NCBI RefSeq assembly: GCF_028688855.1
Contig: NZ_JAQTXI010000010.1
Span: forward strand, 62,001 to 126,000
Length of the DNA stretch: 64,000 bases
Origin: Neomegalonema sp.
Lineage (GTDB): Bacteria; Pseudomonadota; Alphaproteobacteria; Rhodobacterales; Rhodobacteraceae
Direction: 5' to 3'
The notes beneath the pieces were generated by a model. That model did not search any database, had not been told where the DNA came from, and saw nothing but the letters and a program-made list of their open reading frames with translations. Positions 39,480 to 49,188 of this stretch are shown here, one piece after another. A program made the position numbers and the translations under genes. Numbering within the stretch: the first letter of the stretch is position 1; the number at the start of each line of letters is the position of its first letter.

Positions 39480-40555
39480 GGGGGCTTCTGGCGCTGGGCG
39501 CGGCGGGGGTTCTGGTCCTGTCGCCTGCGGCGGCTGCGGCCTTCGGCTGGAGCGACGCCGCCTTCTGGCTGCAGATGCGCCAGCAGGAGGCCCACCGGAG
39601 CCTCACCGCGGGGCTGAGGCTGATGCGCGAAGACCCCTGGGGCGGACGCGCGAGCCTCGTCGGCGCGAGCTTCCTGTACGGCGTTCTCCATGCGCTCGGG
39701 CCCGGACATGGCAAGGCGCTCGTCGCGGCCTACGCCGCCGCCACCCGCGCCGACGCCCGACGCGCCGCAGGACTCGCCCTGACGGCGGCTCTGGCTCAGG
39801 CGGTCTTCGCGGTGGCCCTGGTCTACGGGCTGCTGCTGATCCTCGACCGGGGCGGACGTCGGGCCGTCGGGCTGGTGGAGGGCGTCTTCACGCCGCTCTC
39901 CGCCGCGCTGATGATCGGGCTCGGGCTCTGGCTGGCCTGGAGAGGCCGCGGAATCTGGCGCTCGGGAGCATCGGCGCCTGAGGCCCGGCCTGCGCCCGCT
40001 GCGGCCTTCCGGCTGGCCGCGCCCCGGGGAGGCGCCGTCTCGGGACGGGCGCTGACTCTGGCTTTCGCGCCCGAGGCTCCCCATATGGCGGCCCAGGCCG
40101 CGCCTCCTCCCGCCGTCGCCGAGGCGCACGAGCATGGCCCGCAATGCGGCTGCGCCCATGGTCCCGACCCCGCCCGGGCCGCCGCCGCCGACACATGGCG
40201 CGCGCGTCTGGCGGTGATCGCGGCCACGGCGGTCCGGCCCTGCACGGGGGCGCTGATGATCCTGACCGCCGCCTGGGCCATGGGATGGCCCTGGACGGGC
40301 GTCCTCGCGGCTCTGGCCATGGGCCTCGGCGTGGGGGCCGCGACGGGCGGCGTGGCGCTCGGCTTCGCGGGCGCGCTCGGACTGGCCGAGAGGCTCGGCG
40401 CCCGACGCGCCGCCGGAGCCCGCAGATGGGCGGGCGGACTCGCCATGGCCTTCGGGCTGGCTCTGGCGCTGATGGGCGGGCTGACGCTCGCCGCCGCCCT
40501 GAGCGCTCCGCCCTCGGGCCCGGCCCTGCTGGGCGCCGCGCGCCAAACGACTTGA
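39470..40555 (+). CDS. NicO/RcnA-type nickel/cobalt transporter
   Basis: A 361-residue inner-membrane permease. It has a signal-like N-terminus, six or more hydrophobic helices, the first-helix signature GVLHALGPGHGKALVAAY, and a cytosolic or periplasmic loop rich in His/Cys (AHEHGPQCGCAHG, near 220-235) that should bind metal. The second half has AVRPCTGALMILTAAWA, the typical C-terminal motif. ATG 39470 is used; ATG 39476, which forms ATGA with the DUF1007 stop, is equally possible. Specificity for nickel, cobalt or another cation cannot be read from sequence. Confidence 0.9.
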   Translation: MRMRGLLALGAAGVLVLSPAAAAAFGWSDAAFWLQMRQQEAHRSLTAGLRLMREDPWGGRASLVGASFLYGVLHALGPGHGKALVAAYAAATRADARRAAGLALTAALAQAVFAVALVYGLLLILDRGGRRAVGLVEGVFTPLSAALMIGLGLWLAWRGRGIWRSGASAPEARPAPAAAFRLAAPRGGAVSGRALTLAFAPEAPHMAAQAAPPPAVAEAHEHGPQCGCAHGPDPARAAAADTWRARLAVIAATAVRPCTGALMILTAAWAMGWPWTGVLAALAMGLGVGAATGGVALGFAGALGLAERLGARRAAGARRWAGGLAMAFGLALALMGGLTLAAALSAPPSGPALLGAARQTT

Positions 40556-40597
40556 TCGACCGCCGGATCTGGACCACACTTCCGCAGGTGAAGGAGA

Positions 40598-41419
40598 ATG
40601 CAGAAAGCGATGAAGACCGAAGCCGCCCGTTCGCCGGAAGGCGTCCGCATCTACGCGCCCGAGGATTTCGAGGGCATGCGCCGCGCCGGACGGACCGTCG
40701 CGGAGGTTCTCGACATGATCGAGGATCACGTGCGCCCCGGAATCACGACGGCGGAGCTCGACAGGCTCTGCGAGGAGTTCGTCAGGGCCGGCGGCGCGAC
40801 CTCAGCCACCATCGGCTATCGCGGCTACAGGCATGCGAGCTGCATCTCGATCAACCACGTGGTCTGCCACGGCATCCCCGGCGAGCGCGCGCTCAAGGAT
40901 GGCGACATCCTCAACATCGACGTGACGGTGATCGTCGACGGCTGGTATGGCGATTCCTCGCGGATGTACGTCGCGGGCGAGCCGAGCGTGAAGGCGAAGC
41001 GCCTGATCGAAACCACCTATAACGGGCTGATGCGCGGAATCGAGGCGGTGAGCCCCGGCGGCCATTTCGGCGACATCGGCGCCGCCATCCAGACCTACGC
41101 CGAGGCGCGGCGCTGCTCGGTGGTGCGCGAGTTCTGCGGTCATGGACTCGGGCGGGTCTTCCATGATTCCCCCAACGTGCTCCATTACGGCAAGCCCGGA
41201 ACGCGCGAGCGGATCCATCCGGGCATGTTCTTCACCATCGAGCCCATGCTGAACCTCGGCCGCCCCGAGACCAAGATCCTCTCCGACGGCTGGACCGCCG
41301 TCACGCGCGACATGTCGCTTTCGGCGCAATACGAACACAGCGTCGGCGTGACGGACCAGGGCGTGGAGATATTCACCCTCTCCCCCGCCGGACGCTTCAC
41401 GCCTCCTTGGCTGCGCTGA
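40598..41419 (+). CDS. map: Methionine aminopeptidase type I
   Basis: Removes the initiator methionine from nascent proteins. The 273 residues hold the metal-ligand set: Asp in ILNIDVTVIVDGWYGDSS (two Asp), His in EFCGHGLGRVFHDSP, Glu in FFTIEPML and Glu in QYEHSVGV. The motif SINHVVCHGIPG lies upstream of these. Length is typical. radC starts only 4 bp after the stop. Confidence 0.97.
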   Translation: MQKAMKTEAARSPEGVRIYAPEDFEGMRRAGRTVAEVLDMIEDHVRPGITTAELDRLCEEFVRAGGATSATIGYRGYRHASCISINHVVCHGIPGERALKDGDILNIDVTVIVDGWYGDSSRMYVAGEPSVKAKRLIETTYNGLMRGIEAVSPGGHFGDIGAAIQTYAEARRCSVVREFCGHGLGRVFHDSPNVLHYGKPGTRERIHPGMFFTIEPMLNLGRPETKILSDGWTAVTRDMSLSAQYEHSVGVTDQGVEIFTLSPAGRFTPPWLR

Positions 41420-41423
41420 ACCC

Positions 41424-42341
41424 ATGACGGGAAGGGGGGGAAGGCGCAAGGGCCCGCCGCAAGGCGGCGCGGAGGGGACGGAGGAGCCTTCCGATCCTTC
41501 CTCGCCCGGCTTCGAGGACGCCGCGCCCTCCAGGGTCGGGGGCGTCGCGCCCGCCTCCGCCGCCTCCCGCGAGGAGGAGGAGGAGGGCGAAGACGAGGAT
41601 CCGGAAGCCGGAGAAGAAGCTGGAGAATCCGGGCGCGGATCTCCGCAACGCTCCACGAAATCCTCCGAGATCCCGCTCCACGCCGGACATCGCGACCGTC
41701 TGCGGGCCCGCTTCCTGAAGGGCGGCCTGGACGCGGTGCATGATTACGAGCTTCTCGAACTCCTTCTGTTCCGGGCGATCCCCCGCCGCGACGTCAAGCC
41801 CCTGGCCAAGGCGTTGCTCGGACGTTTCCATGACGTGGAGGGCGTGTTGTCGGCGGAGCCCGCCCGTCTGCGCGAAGTGAAGGGTCTGGGTGATTCGGCC
41901 ATCGTCGAATTCAAGATCGTCGAGGCCGCGGCGCATCGCCTGGCTCAGGCGAAAGTCATCGGCCGTCCCGTCTTCGCACAATGGTCAGAGATCGTGGCCT
42001 ATTGCCGCACCCGCATGGCGCATCTGCCCGTGGAGGAGGTCCGGCTGCTCTTTCTCGACAAGAAGAACGCCCTCATGGCCGACGAAGCCCGCAATCGGGG
42101 GACGGTGGATCATGCGCCCGTCTATCCCAGAGAGGTCGCCAAAAGGGCGGTCGAGTTGCGGGCCTCGGGCGTGGTCATGGCCCATAATCACCCCACAGGC
42201 GATCCCAGCCCCTCAGCCGCAGACGTCCGGACGACGAAAGACGTAAAAAAAGCGCTCGAAGCGGTCGGGGTTCAACTGATCGATCATATTATTGTGGGAA
42301 AAAAGGCGGACGTCAGCCTGAGGGCCCGGGATTTGCTTTGA
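41424..42341 (+). CDS. radC: RadC family protein (JAB/MPN metalloprotease fold) with acidic N-terminal extension
   Basis: Conserved but poorly understood; its JAB-like fold suggests a metal-dependent hydrolase. The core has a helix-hairpin-helix part (LREVKGLGDSAIVEFKIVEA) and the metal site VVMAHNHPTGDPSPSAAD with both histidines. Residues 1 to about 80 are an extra segment, Gly/Pro/Ser-rich then strongly acidic (REEEEEGEDEDPEAGEEA), not part of the fold. The total of 305 residues compares with about 225-255 usually. Gene order map-radC is common in related genomes. Confidence 0.93.
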   Translation: MTGRGGRRKGPPQGGAEGTEEPSDPSSPGFEDAAPSRVGGVAPASAASREEEEEGEDEDPEAGEEAGESGRGSPQRSTKSSEIPLHAGHRDRLRARFLKGGLDAVHDYELLELLLFRAIPRRDVKPLAKALLGRFHDVEGVLSAEPARLREVKGLGDSAIVEFKIVEAAAHRLAQAKVIGRPVFAQWSEIVAYCRTRMAHLPVEEVRLLFLDKKNALMADEARNRGTVDHAPVYPREVAKRAVELRASGVVMAHNHPTGDPSPSAADVRTTKDVKKALEAVGVQLIDHIIVGKKADVSLRARDLL

Positions 42342-42400
42342 AAACCCCAAGTCTTCGGCCTCCTACGGATGAAGACGCGCCCTTTGGATGGTCTTGACGG

Positions 42401-42460
42401 AGTCGAAAGACTTCGCCTAAACGACGCTAGGGACGGGAGCCAAACGAAGTCAAGGACTTC
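42401..42460. repeat. Short hairpins sharing AGTC/GACT in the leader of the CAP-domain gene
   Basis: AGTC-GAAA-GACT (42401-42412, GNRA tetraloop) and GAAGTC-AAG-GACTTC (42446-42460) lie 20-80 bp before the start. A related AAGTCTTCGG occurs near 42350. They are in the spacer after radC, which is less GC-rich than its surroundings. A role as terminator of radC or as leader structure is possible; no T-run follows. Confidence 0.45.
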
Positions 42461-42480
42461 GGATTAAAATAGGCACAGTG

Positions 42481-44142
42481 ATGCAGAAAAGAGTCATCTT
42501 CTCCATGACCTGCGGCTCTCTCAGGACGACCGGCGGCGCGACGGCGGCTCTGACGCTGGCGTGTCTCCTGGCCGCTCCGGCGCAGGCGGATCCGCAACTC
42601 TGGTCGAAGACCGTTTCGCTGACCGCAGCGGAAGTCGCGCGCTTCGCCCCGCCGCCGAGGGACACGGCGAATTTCGAGGCGCGGATGGTCGACGAGGTGA
42701 TGGCTGCGGCCAATCAGGCTCGCGCCCGTCAGGGACTCGGGCCCCTCAGCCGAGACGCCGCGCTCGACGCGGTCGCGGCCGGATACAGCCGCAAGATGAT
42801 GGCGGAAGGCTTCTTCGACCATGTCTCCCCGGACGGCTCCACCCTGAAAAGCCGTCTTGGCGGACATATGCAGCGCCTCGGCCGGGCCGCCGAAAACCTC
42901 TGGACCGCCCGCGGCAAGATCGACTGGAGCCCCGCCAGCGTCTCGCAGCAGACCGTCGAGAACTGGCTCGACAGCCCCGGACATCGCCGCAACCTGCTCG
43001 AGCGCGACTTCGTCGCCGCAGGCGTCGGCGTCAGCCAGCGCGGCGACGCCATCTACGTGACCATGCTCTACGGCGCCGCCGGCGGCGGAGCCGCGGGCGA
43101 GACGCTCATGGCCGCCGCCCCGCAGCAGGCGCAGCCGGTCGTCGCGCCGGCGGGCTTCGGCTCCTCCATGGAGGCCTCGGCCCTGAGCGCCATCAACGCC
43201 GTGCGGGCCCGCAACGGGCTTGCGGCGCTCCAGGTGGATCAGCGCCTCGCCGGCTTCGCCCGCGACCGCAGCCGCGAGATGGGCCGCGCCGGACGCATGG
43301 ACGCCGACGGCGGACTGCTCGGACGCGCCAGCGCCGCCACCGGCGCCCGCCGCGTGGCCGCCACGGTCTGGAAGGGCGACAACGTCGCCTGGTCCGCCGA
43401 GAACCTCGCGCAGACCATGCTCGACACCTGGGCCCGCGAGCCCAGCAACATGCAGGCCCTGCTCGACGGCTCCTACGCCAGCGTCGGGCTCGGGGTGGAG
43501 GTGGTGGACGGCGGCGTGCGCCTCGCCGCGATCTTCACCGACGGCGCGGGCGGCTTCGTCGGCGCGCCCGCCCGGACCGGACAGCCCGCCACGAGCTTCG
43601 CCTCCGCCGCGCCGGTCCATGCTCCGATCCAGCTCGCGCAGGCGCCGGTCGCGCCGGTCTACGACCTGGCCTTCAACGGCTTCTCCGATCTTCAGACCGG
43701 CTCCATCGGCGGGCTGAGCCTGCCCACGCATCAGGTGGCCTCGCTGCCGGTCTACGAGCCGGGCGACGCGGGCGTGCGCGGAAGCCGCGGCTTCGTCGCG
43801 GCTCCGGTCTATGATCCGGCTCCGGTCCGCGTGGCGGCGGCTCCGGTCTATGATCCGGCGCCGGTCCAGATCGCCCAGGCGCCCCGGACGTCGCCGACTC
43901 CGCGTCCGGCGCCCTTCTACGAGCCGGTCCAGATCGCCCAGGCCTCGCCCTCCGTCACGACCACCACGACCACGACCACGCGCGTCGTCACGCCGGTCTA
44001 CGACGGCTCCGCGGTGCAGATCGCGGTCGAGCGCCGCCTCGAGGCTCCGGTCTCCGAGCGTCGGGGCTGGGTCACGCGGCGGGTCACCACCGTGGTCGCC
44101 AGCGGCGACGCGGGCGGCGGGCTGATCGGCTTCTTCAACTGA
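42481..44142 (+). CDS. Secreted protein with two CAP/SCP domains and a PVYDPAP repeat tail
   Basis: Function unknown. A signal peptide is apparent (about 12-36, ending PAQA). The first CAP domain (about 70-200) has NQARARQGLGPLSRDAAL, FFDHVSPDG and the GHRRNLLERDFVAAGVGVS part of the CAP fold. The second (about 235-365) is partly degenerate: it keeps INAVRARNGLAALQVDQRLA and YASVGLGVEVVDGGVR but lacks the usual histidine-containing segment. From about 380 to 554 the chain is low-complexity, with repeated PVYDPAPV and QIAQAP, a run of eight threonines and a basic C-terminal region ending GLIGFFN. ATG 42481 is used; GTG 42478 adds one residue. Probably exported to the periplasm or surface. Confidence 0.85.
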   Translation: MQKRVIFSMTCGSLRTTGGATAALTLACLLAAPAQADPQLWSKTVSLTAAEVARFAPPPRDTANFEARMVDEVMAAANQARARQGLGPLSRDAALDAVAAGYSRKMMAEGFFDHVSPDGSTLKSRLGGHMQRLGRAAENLWTARGKIDWSPASVSQQTVENWLDSPGHRRNLLERDFVAAGVGVSQRGDAIYVTMLYGAAGGGAAGETLMAAAPQQAQPVVAPAGFGSSMEASALSAINAVRARNGLAALQVDQRLAGFARDRSREMGRAGRMDADGGLLGRASAATGARRVAATVWKGDNVAWSAENLAQTMLDTWAREPSNMQALLDGSYASVGLGVEVVDGGVRLAAIFTDGAGGFVGAPARTGQPATSFASAAPVHAPIQLAQAPVAPVYDLAFNGFSDLQTGSIGGLSLPTHQVASLPVYEPGDAGVRGSRGFVAAPVYDPAPVRVAAAPVYDPAPVQIAQAPRTSPTPRPAPFYEPVQIAQASPSVTTTTTTTTRVVTPVYDGSAVQIAVERRLEAPVSERRGWVTRRVTTVVASGDAGGGLIGFFN

Positions 44143-44166
44143 TCCTGCGCGTTCTGGCGCGGGTCC

Positions 44167-44202
44167 GGAGCCTGTCCCGATCTTCCGGTCGGGGAGGGCT
44201 CC
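44167..44202 (+). terminator. Possible terminator after the CAP-domain gene
   Basis: GGAGCC pairs with GGCTCC, and the inner TCCCGA with TCGGGG (one G-A mismatch), around a loop of 8 bases. It starts 25 nt after the stop. There is no T-run, so it may be a processing or Rho-assisted structure. Confidence 0.35.
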
Positions 44203-44319
44203 GGTCCTGCGTCCCGGAGAGCTCCTGGCGGGCGCAAGGCCGAATTGCGGTCTTGCGCCCGACGCGCGTTCAATGTCATGACGCGGCCCATTCGCCATAG
44301 AACAGGGGGTCGCCGCGCC

Positions 44320-45042
44320 ATGAACGAGCCTTCGCCTCAGGGGACGCCCTTCGAACGCAATCGCGCCCTCGCTATCCACATCTTCACCGCCACGGGAACG
44401 GTCTGGGGCTTCATGGCGCTTCTGGCGGCCGCGCGTCAGGATTGGCGGGCGATGTTCCTGTGGCTGGCGGCCGCGCTCTTCGTGGACGGCGTGGACGGGT
44501 CGCTCGCCCGGCGCTATGACGTGAAGCGTTTCGCGCCGCGTTTCTCGGGCGAGGCCATCGACTGCCTCGTGGATTACTTCACCTACGCCATCGTTCCGGT
44601 CTTCGCGCTGATGCAGACCGACTACCTCGCGCCGGGCTGGAACGCCGCAGCCGCCGCCATGATCCTGCTGACCAGCGCCTTCTACATGGCCGATCAGGAG
44701 ATGAAGACCGAAGACGGATGGTTCCAGGGTTTTCCGATGGTCTGGAATCTGGTGGTCTTCTACGTCTTCCTTCTGGATCCGCCGTCCTGGGCGACCTTCG
44801 TCGTGGTGGCCTTCCTGAGCGTCTTCACCTTCTCGCGCTACATGTTCGTGCATCTCTTCCGGGTGAAGATGCTGCGCGGGCTGACGCTGAGCCTCATGGG
44901 GGTGTGGTCGGTTCTGGCGCTTTACGCCATCTGGGAGAACATGGATCCGGCGCCCTGGGTGGTGTGGATCCTCTGTGTGATCGGCGTCTATTTCCTGGGG
45001 CTCGGCTATTTCCGCGTGAAGCCCAAGGGCGCGGCGCGCTGA
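44320..45042 (+). CDS. pcs: Phosphatidylcholine synthase
   Basis: Condenses choline with CDP-diacylglycerol to phosphatidylcholine in one step, a pathway typical of rhizobia and related Alphaproteobacteria. The 240-residue integral membrane protein has the CDP-alcohol phosphotransferase motif DGVDGSLARRYDVKRF followed by FSGEAIDCLVDYFTYAIVP, and about eight hydrophobic helices. ATG 44320 (MNEPSPQGTPFERNRAL) fits the family length; in-frame ATGs further upstream (for example 44278) would add basic residues not seen in relatives. Distinction from PssA rests on the Pcs-like SGEAIDCLVDY region. Confidence 0.88.
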   Translation: MNEPSPQGTPFERNRALAIHIFTATGTVWGFMALLAAARQDWRAMFLWLAAALFVDGVDGSLARRYDVKRFAPRFSGEAIDCLVDYFTYAIVPVFALMQTDYLAPGWNAAAAAMILLTSAFYMADQEMKTEDGWFQGFPMVWNLVVFYVFLLDPPSWATFVVVAFLSVFTFSRYMFVHLFRVKMLRGLTLSLMGVWSVLALYAIWENMDPAPWVVWILCVIGVYFLGLGYFRVKPKGAAR

Positions 45043-45046
45043 GGCG

Positions 45047-45670
45047 ATGGAGTCGCGGCGCGAAGCCTGGGGCGGACCATGGCGCGAGGAGGGCGGCTTC
45101 AGGCTGCGCCTCGCCATGGGCGCGCTGACCGCTCTGGCGGGCGCCGCCCTCGGCGCTCTGACGGGAGTCGCGGCGGAATCCGGGCCTGAGGAGCTGCGCA
45201 AACTGGCGCTGGTCTCCGGTCTGGCGGGATTCGCCTCCGGGGTCCTGCTGTCCGGCGGCTTCGGGCGCGAGGGCGGACGAGGCTGGCTGCGCGCGCTCTG
45301 GAGCTTCCCGCTGGCGGTTCTTTTGGGCGCTCAATGCGTCGGGGTGGGATTCGCGGGCCTGCTCGGCCTCGGATTTTACGGGGGCCTGCCGGGCTTGAGC
45401 GGAGGCTTGCCGCTGGCGCTTGGGATGTTCTCCGTGGCGCTGATCTTCGGTCCGGCCTCCGCATGGCCTTTGCTCAAAGGCCTGGGCGCGGAGGGCGCGG
45501 TCATAACTCTGGGGATCTGGCTGATCCTCCAGATTCTGGCGATCCGCGCGCGGAGAAGCCTCGGGCCTCCCGCGCGCGACTCGGGATTCAGTGCCGGAAA
45601 TGCCGCATTCCCGAAAAGACCATGGCGAGCCCCGCATCGTCGGCCGCCGCGATCACCTCGGCGTCCTTGA
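45047..45670 (+). CDS. Hypothetical membrane protein overlapping purH
   Basis: Not recognised. The 207-residue frame begins 4 bp after pcs, has four or five hydrophobic segments (about 20-42, 52-70, 83-103, 112-133, 145-165) and then a basic tail. The tail lies antisense to the last 83 bp of purH, so either the genes overlap tail to tail or the true product ends differently. The membrane part has normal hydrophobic patterning and the spacing to pcs is tight, which supports a real gene. Confidence 0.6.
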   Translation: MESRREAWGGPWREEGGFRLRLAMGALTALAGAALGALTGVAAESGPEELRKLALVSGLAGFASGVLLSGGFGREGGRGWLRALWSFPLAVLLGAQCVGVGFAGLLGLGFYGGLPGLSGGLPLALGMFSVALIFGPASAWPLLKGLGAEGAVITLGIWLILQILAIRARRSLGPPARDSGFSAGNAAFPKRPWRAPHRRPPRSPRRP

Positions 45671-47180
45671 CCGAGCCGCCCGGCTGGATCGCCGCCGTGG
45701 CGCCCGCCGCCGCCGCCGTCAGCAGGCCGTCGGGGAAGGGGAAGAAGGCGTCCGAAGCCACCACCGAGCCCCGGGTCGGGGCTTCGCTCAGGCCCAGAAC
45801 CTCGGCCATGTCCTCGGCCTTGCGGGCGGCGATGCGGGTCGAGTCCACGCGGCTCATCTGGCCCGCGCCCACGCCCACGGTCGCCTCGTTCTTCGCATAG
45901 ACGATGGCGTTGGACTTCACATGTTTCGCCACCCGCCAGGCGAAGAGCATGTCGCGCAATTCGGCCTCGGTGGGGGCGCGCTTCGTGACGATCTTCAGAT
46001 CCGCGAGGATCAGGCGGCCCGAATCGCGGTTCTGACGCAGGAAGCCCCCCGCGACGGGCTTGTAGACCCAGCCCGGCGCGCTCGGATCGGGCAGGCTCCC
46101 GGCGATCAGCAGGCGCAGGTTCTTCTTCGCCGCGAAGACGGCCCGAGCCTCTGCATCCGCCTCGGGCGCGATGACGACCTCGGTGAAGATCCGGGTGATG
46201 GCCTCGGCGGCGGCGCGGTCCAGCGGACGATTCACCGCCACCACTCCGCCGAAGGCCGAAGTGCGGTCGCAATCATGGGCGCGCTCATAGGCCTCGACCA
46301 GGCTGCCCCCCAGAGCCACGCCGCAGGGATTGGCGTGCTTGACGATCACGCAGGCCGGAGCTCCGCCCGCGAATTCCGCGACCAGCTCATAAGCGGCGTC
46401 GGCGTCGTTGAGGTTGTTGTAGGAGAGCTCCTTCCCCTGGATCAGCCGGGCCCGCGCCGCGCCGGGGCGCGTGTCGGCGGTGAGGTAGAGCGCCGCCCGC
46501 TGATGCGGATTCTCGCCATAGCGCAGGCTCTGCGCCAGCCGTCCGCCCAGAGCCGCGAAGCGCGGCGCCGGATCCTCGGGCCGGGCCGTCTCGGCCTCCA
46601 GCCAAGTGGCGATGGCCGCGTCATAGCTCGCGGTGCGGGCGAAGGCCTTGGCCGCCAGACGCCGACGCAGCGCCGCGCCGGTGCCGCCCAGAGCCTCCAG
46701 ATCGGCGAGGATGGCGGCGTAATCCTCGGGCTCCACGGCCACGGCCACATGCGCATGGTTCTTGGCCGCGCCCCGGATCATCGCCGGGCCGCCCACGTCG
46801 ATGTTCTCGACGCAGTCGTCGAAGCCCGCGCCGCTCTCCAGCGTGGCTTCGAAGGGGTAGAGGTTCACCGCCAGAAGGTCGATGGGGCCGATCTCGTGGG
46901 CCGCCATGCTGGCTTCATGCTCGGCGTTTCCGCGCAGGGCCAGAAGCCCGCCATGCACCTTGGGATGGAGCGTCTTGACGCGTCCGTCCATCATCTCGGG
47001 GAAGCCCGTGACCTCCGAGACGTCCCGCACGGGAATTCCGGCGGCGGCGAGCGCTCTGGCGGTGCCGCCCGTGGAAAGGATCTCGACGCCTCTGGCGACG
47101 AGGGCGCGGGCGAAATCCTCCAACCCGGATTTGTCGGAAACGGAGATCAGCGCGCGGCGCACAGGCGCGACGTCGGTCAT
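45588..47180 (-). CDS. purH: Bifunctional AICAR transformylase / IMP cyclohydrolase
   Basis: The last two steps of IMP synthesis. The 530 residues have the N-terminal cyclohydrolase (MGS fold) with [27 protein letters not shown] and [16 protein letters not shown], and the C-terminal transformylase with [15 protein letters not shown], the catalytic KHANPCGVA, and [11 protein letters not shown] near the end. ATG 47180 ([17 protein letters not shown]) is preferred over 47243. With purF and purB the window holds three separate purine genes. A heparinase-like gene lies 100 bp upstream. Confidence 0.97.
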   Translation of the reverse strand: MTDVAPVRRALISVSDKSGLEDFARALVARGVEILSTGGTARALAAAGIPVRDVSEVTGFPEMMDGRVKTLHPKVHGGLLALRGNAEHEASMAAHEIGPIDLLAVNLYPFEATLESGAGFDDCVENIDVGGPAMIRGAAKNHAHVAVAVEPEDYAAILADLEALGGTGAALRRRLAAKAFARTASYDAAIATWLEAETARPEDPAPRFAALGGRLAQSLRYGENPHQRAALYLTADTRPGAARARLIQGKELSYNNLNDADAAYELVAEFAGGAPACVIVKHANPCGVALGGSLVEAYERAHDCDRTSAFGGVVAVNRPLDRAAAEAITRIFTEVVIAPEADAEARAVFAAKKNLRLLIAGSLPDPSAPGWVYKPVAGGFLRQNRDSGRLILADLKIVTKRAPTEAELRDMLFAWRVAKHVKSNAIVYAKNEATVGVGAGQMSRVDSTRIAARKAEDMAEVLGLSEAPTRGSVVASDAFFPFPDGLLTAAAAGATAAIQPGGSVKDAEVIAAADDAGLAMVFSGMRHFRH

Positions 47181-47280
47181 GATGGAGAAGCCCCCCGGCT
47201 GAGAATCGGCAAGTCGCGCCGGACAAAGCATATCGCGGCGCATCCGGCCAGAGGGCGAAGCGCCGCGCCGTCGCGGAAAT

Positions 47281-49089
47281 TCAGCCCCGGAAGGGCGGCG
47301 GCGGCAGAGCCAGAGCCTCTTCCGAGGGATCGGCGGCCCAACGCATGTCCACGGGGGTGAAGTCGCGCGGCGAGGCTCCGCCCTCCAGAGCGCGCCGGAA
47401 GCTCCACTTCACCTGAGACGAGGGGCCGCGCGCCTCGGCGTAGACCGCGATCTGGCGCGTGGGACGCGGCGCGGCGGCGCGTCCGATATAGACGCTGTCC
47501 TCGATCTCCAGCCGCCCGCCGAGCTGGCGCATCACCCAGGCGTCGCCGCTGGGCAGAGCCAGAAGCGCGAAACGCCGCTCGGGGTCGAGCTCGCTCTCGA
47601 CCTCGGGATGCAGATGGAAGCGGATCACGAAGGGGATCTTCTCGCGGCGCGAGACGTGGCGGGAATCGTCGGGACGCAGCAAGGTGTCCTCGCCGCGCAG
47701 ATCGGCGCCGTCCGCCGCCAGGAAGAGCCGCCGGTAATGCAGATAGCCGAAGCGGTCCAGATAGCCGTCATGGCCGCCCAACGCCCAGGAGCCTTCGGAT
47801 TCGTCGCGGCGTTCGTTCTCCATGCGGCTCGGGCCGGAGACGATCAGGCGCTTGTGTTCGTTCTCGCCGGGCGAGAAGGTCACGGGCGAGGCTTCGTCGA
47901 GACAGAGCGTCGAATGGGCCGCGGCGCCCCGGCAGGCGATGTCCCATTGCGGATCCATATGCGCGCCCGAGCCGCAATTGACCACCATCCGCCGACGCCC
48001 CACGCCGATCTCGATGGCGAGCGTCCCGCCGTGGGCTTCGGCGGAGGCGGGGCCGCGCGGAGGAGCTCCCGTGTCGAAGAGGATGGCCGTGCGTCCGCGC
48101 GCGAGCCTCTGGAAGCCGCTCTCGATGGCGCGGGGCGGAGCGGGCGAATTCACCCCCGAAGCCGCGAGCACGCGATCCATGCGGCCGTCGCTTTCCTCGC
48201 GGGCGCCGTTGAACAGCCCGAGCCCGCCGTCCGCCTGGCGATAGAGCCGCAGGATGGGCGTCATGCGCTGGATGGCGTCCACGAGGGCGGGGGGAATCTC
48301 GCGCCGGGCGGTCAGCAGATTGGCGCGGAGTTGAATCAGCTTCTCCAGCAGGTCCAGCGCCTCGCCCGGATTGCGCGAGACCGGCCCGCCGTCCGGCAGA
48401 AGGGCCAGATCCAGCGCCTCCTCCAGATGGGCCAGGCCGTCGGCGTAAAGCTCGCCGTGGCTCTCCAGCCCGAGCCCCGCCGTCGCCAGCCCGATCGCCG
48501 CCCGCACCCGACGCGCCGGAACGCGCTCGTCGCGCAGGGCCCGCCGCAGGAAGCGCGCCTGAGCCGCCAGATTCCGGAAGACCGCGCTCCGGTAGACCAT
48601 CTCGGCGTTTTCGGTCAGCAATGCGCCATGGAGGATCCAGGACGCCACCCGGTCGCCGAGCACCGCAGGCCGCCAGCCCACCGCATCCCAGGAGCTCGCC
48701 CGCTGAAGCCAGGTCTCGACGATCCGCCGCGCCGCCGCCCGCGCCGGAGCCCCGTCCACGGCCCGGAAGTCGTTCAGCCAGCCGAAGCCGTGCAGGGCCT
48801 CGGCCCAGAGCTCGCCCGGCGGAGATTGCGCCCAGGGGTCGGCGTCGAGCGCCTTCACCGAAACGCCCTCGGCGTGGAAGATCCCTTCGGCCATGCGCTC
48901 GGCGCGCTCGGGCCATCCGGCGCGGATGGGCTCGAAGCGATGCAGGAAATGGTCGGGCAGGGGGCCGTTCTCGGCCAGGCGCCGCGCGGAGACTCCGCGC
49001 CACCAGCCGCGCGCGCCGTCGAAGCCGCGGGCGAGACGGCGCGCGACGGCTCCGGAAGCCCGCGCGCTCTTGTCGTTCGGGCTGCTCAT
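47281..49089 (-). CDS. Heparinase II/III family protein
   Basis: The 602-residue protein has an all-helical N-terminal half ([50 protein letters not shown]) and a beta-sheet heparinase II/III half ([51 protein letters not shown]). The family includes polysaccharide lyases, but in Alphaproteobacteria this conserved member next to purH and rsmB is uncharacterised and may be a cell-envelope factor. No clear signal peptide is visible. Confidence 0.9.
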   Translation of the reverse strand: MSSPNDKSARASGAVARRLARGFDGARGWWRGVSARRLAENGPLPDHFLHRFEPIRAGWPERAERMAEGIFHAEGVSVKALDADPWAQSPPGELWAEALHGFGWLNDFRAVDGAPARAAARRIVETWLQRASSWDAVGWRPAVLGDRVASWILHGALLTENAEMVYRSAVFRNLAAQARFLRRALRDERVPARRVRAAIGLATAGLGLESHGELYADGLAHLEEALDLALLPDGGPVSRNPGEALDLLEKLIQLRANLLTARREIPPALVDAIQRMTPILRLYRQADGGLGLFNGAREESDGRMDRVLAASGVNSPAPPRAIESGFQRLARGRTAILFDTGAPPRGPASAEAHGGTLAIEIGVGRRRMVVNCGSGAHMDPQWDIACRGAAAHSTLCLDEASPVTFSPGENEHKRLIVSGPSRMENERRDESEGSWALGGHDGYLDRFGYLHYRRLFLAADGADLRGEDTLLRPDDSRHVSRREKIPFVIRFHLHPEVESELDPERRFALLALPSGDAWVMRQLGGRLEIEDSVYIGRAAAPRPTRQIAVYAEARGPSSQVKWSFRRALEGGASPRDFTPVDMRWAADPSEEALALPPPPFRG

Positions 49090-49188
49090 GCGCCTGCGCT
49101 CCCCCCCATGCCGGTCCCGTTCCGATGGTTAAAGCCTTGGAAGACTTAGGCCAGAGCTTCGGAATTGTCACGCGGGGAATGTCTCTCC

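Noticed and set aside
42427..45201. A long minus-strand frame opposite the CAP-domain gene and pcs
   Set aside because: Composition is typical of GC-driven antisense frames, and both plus-strand genes are well supported.
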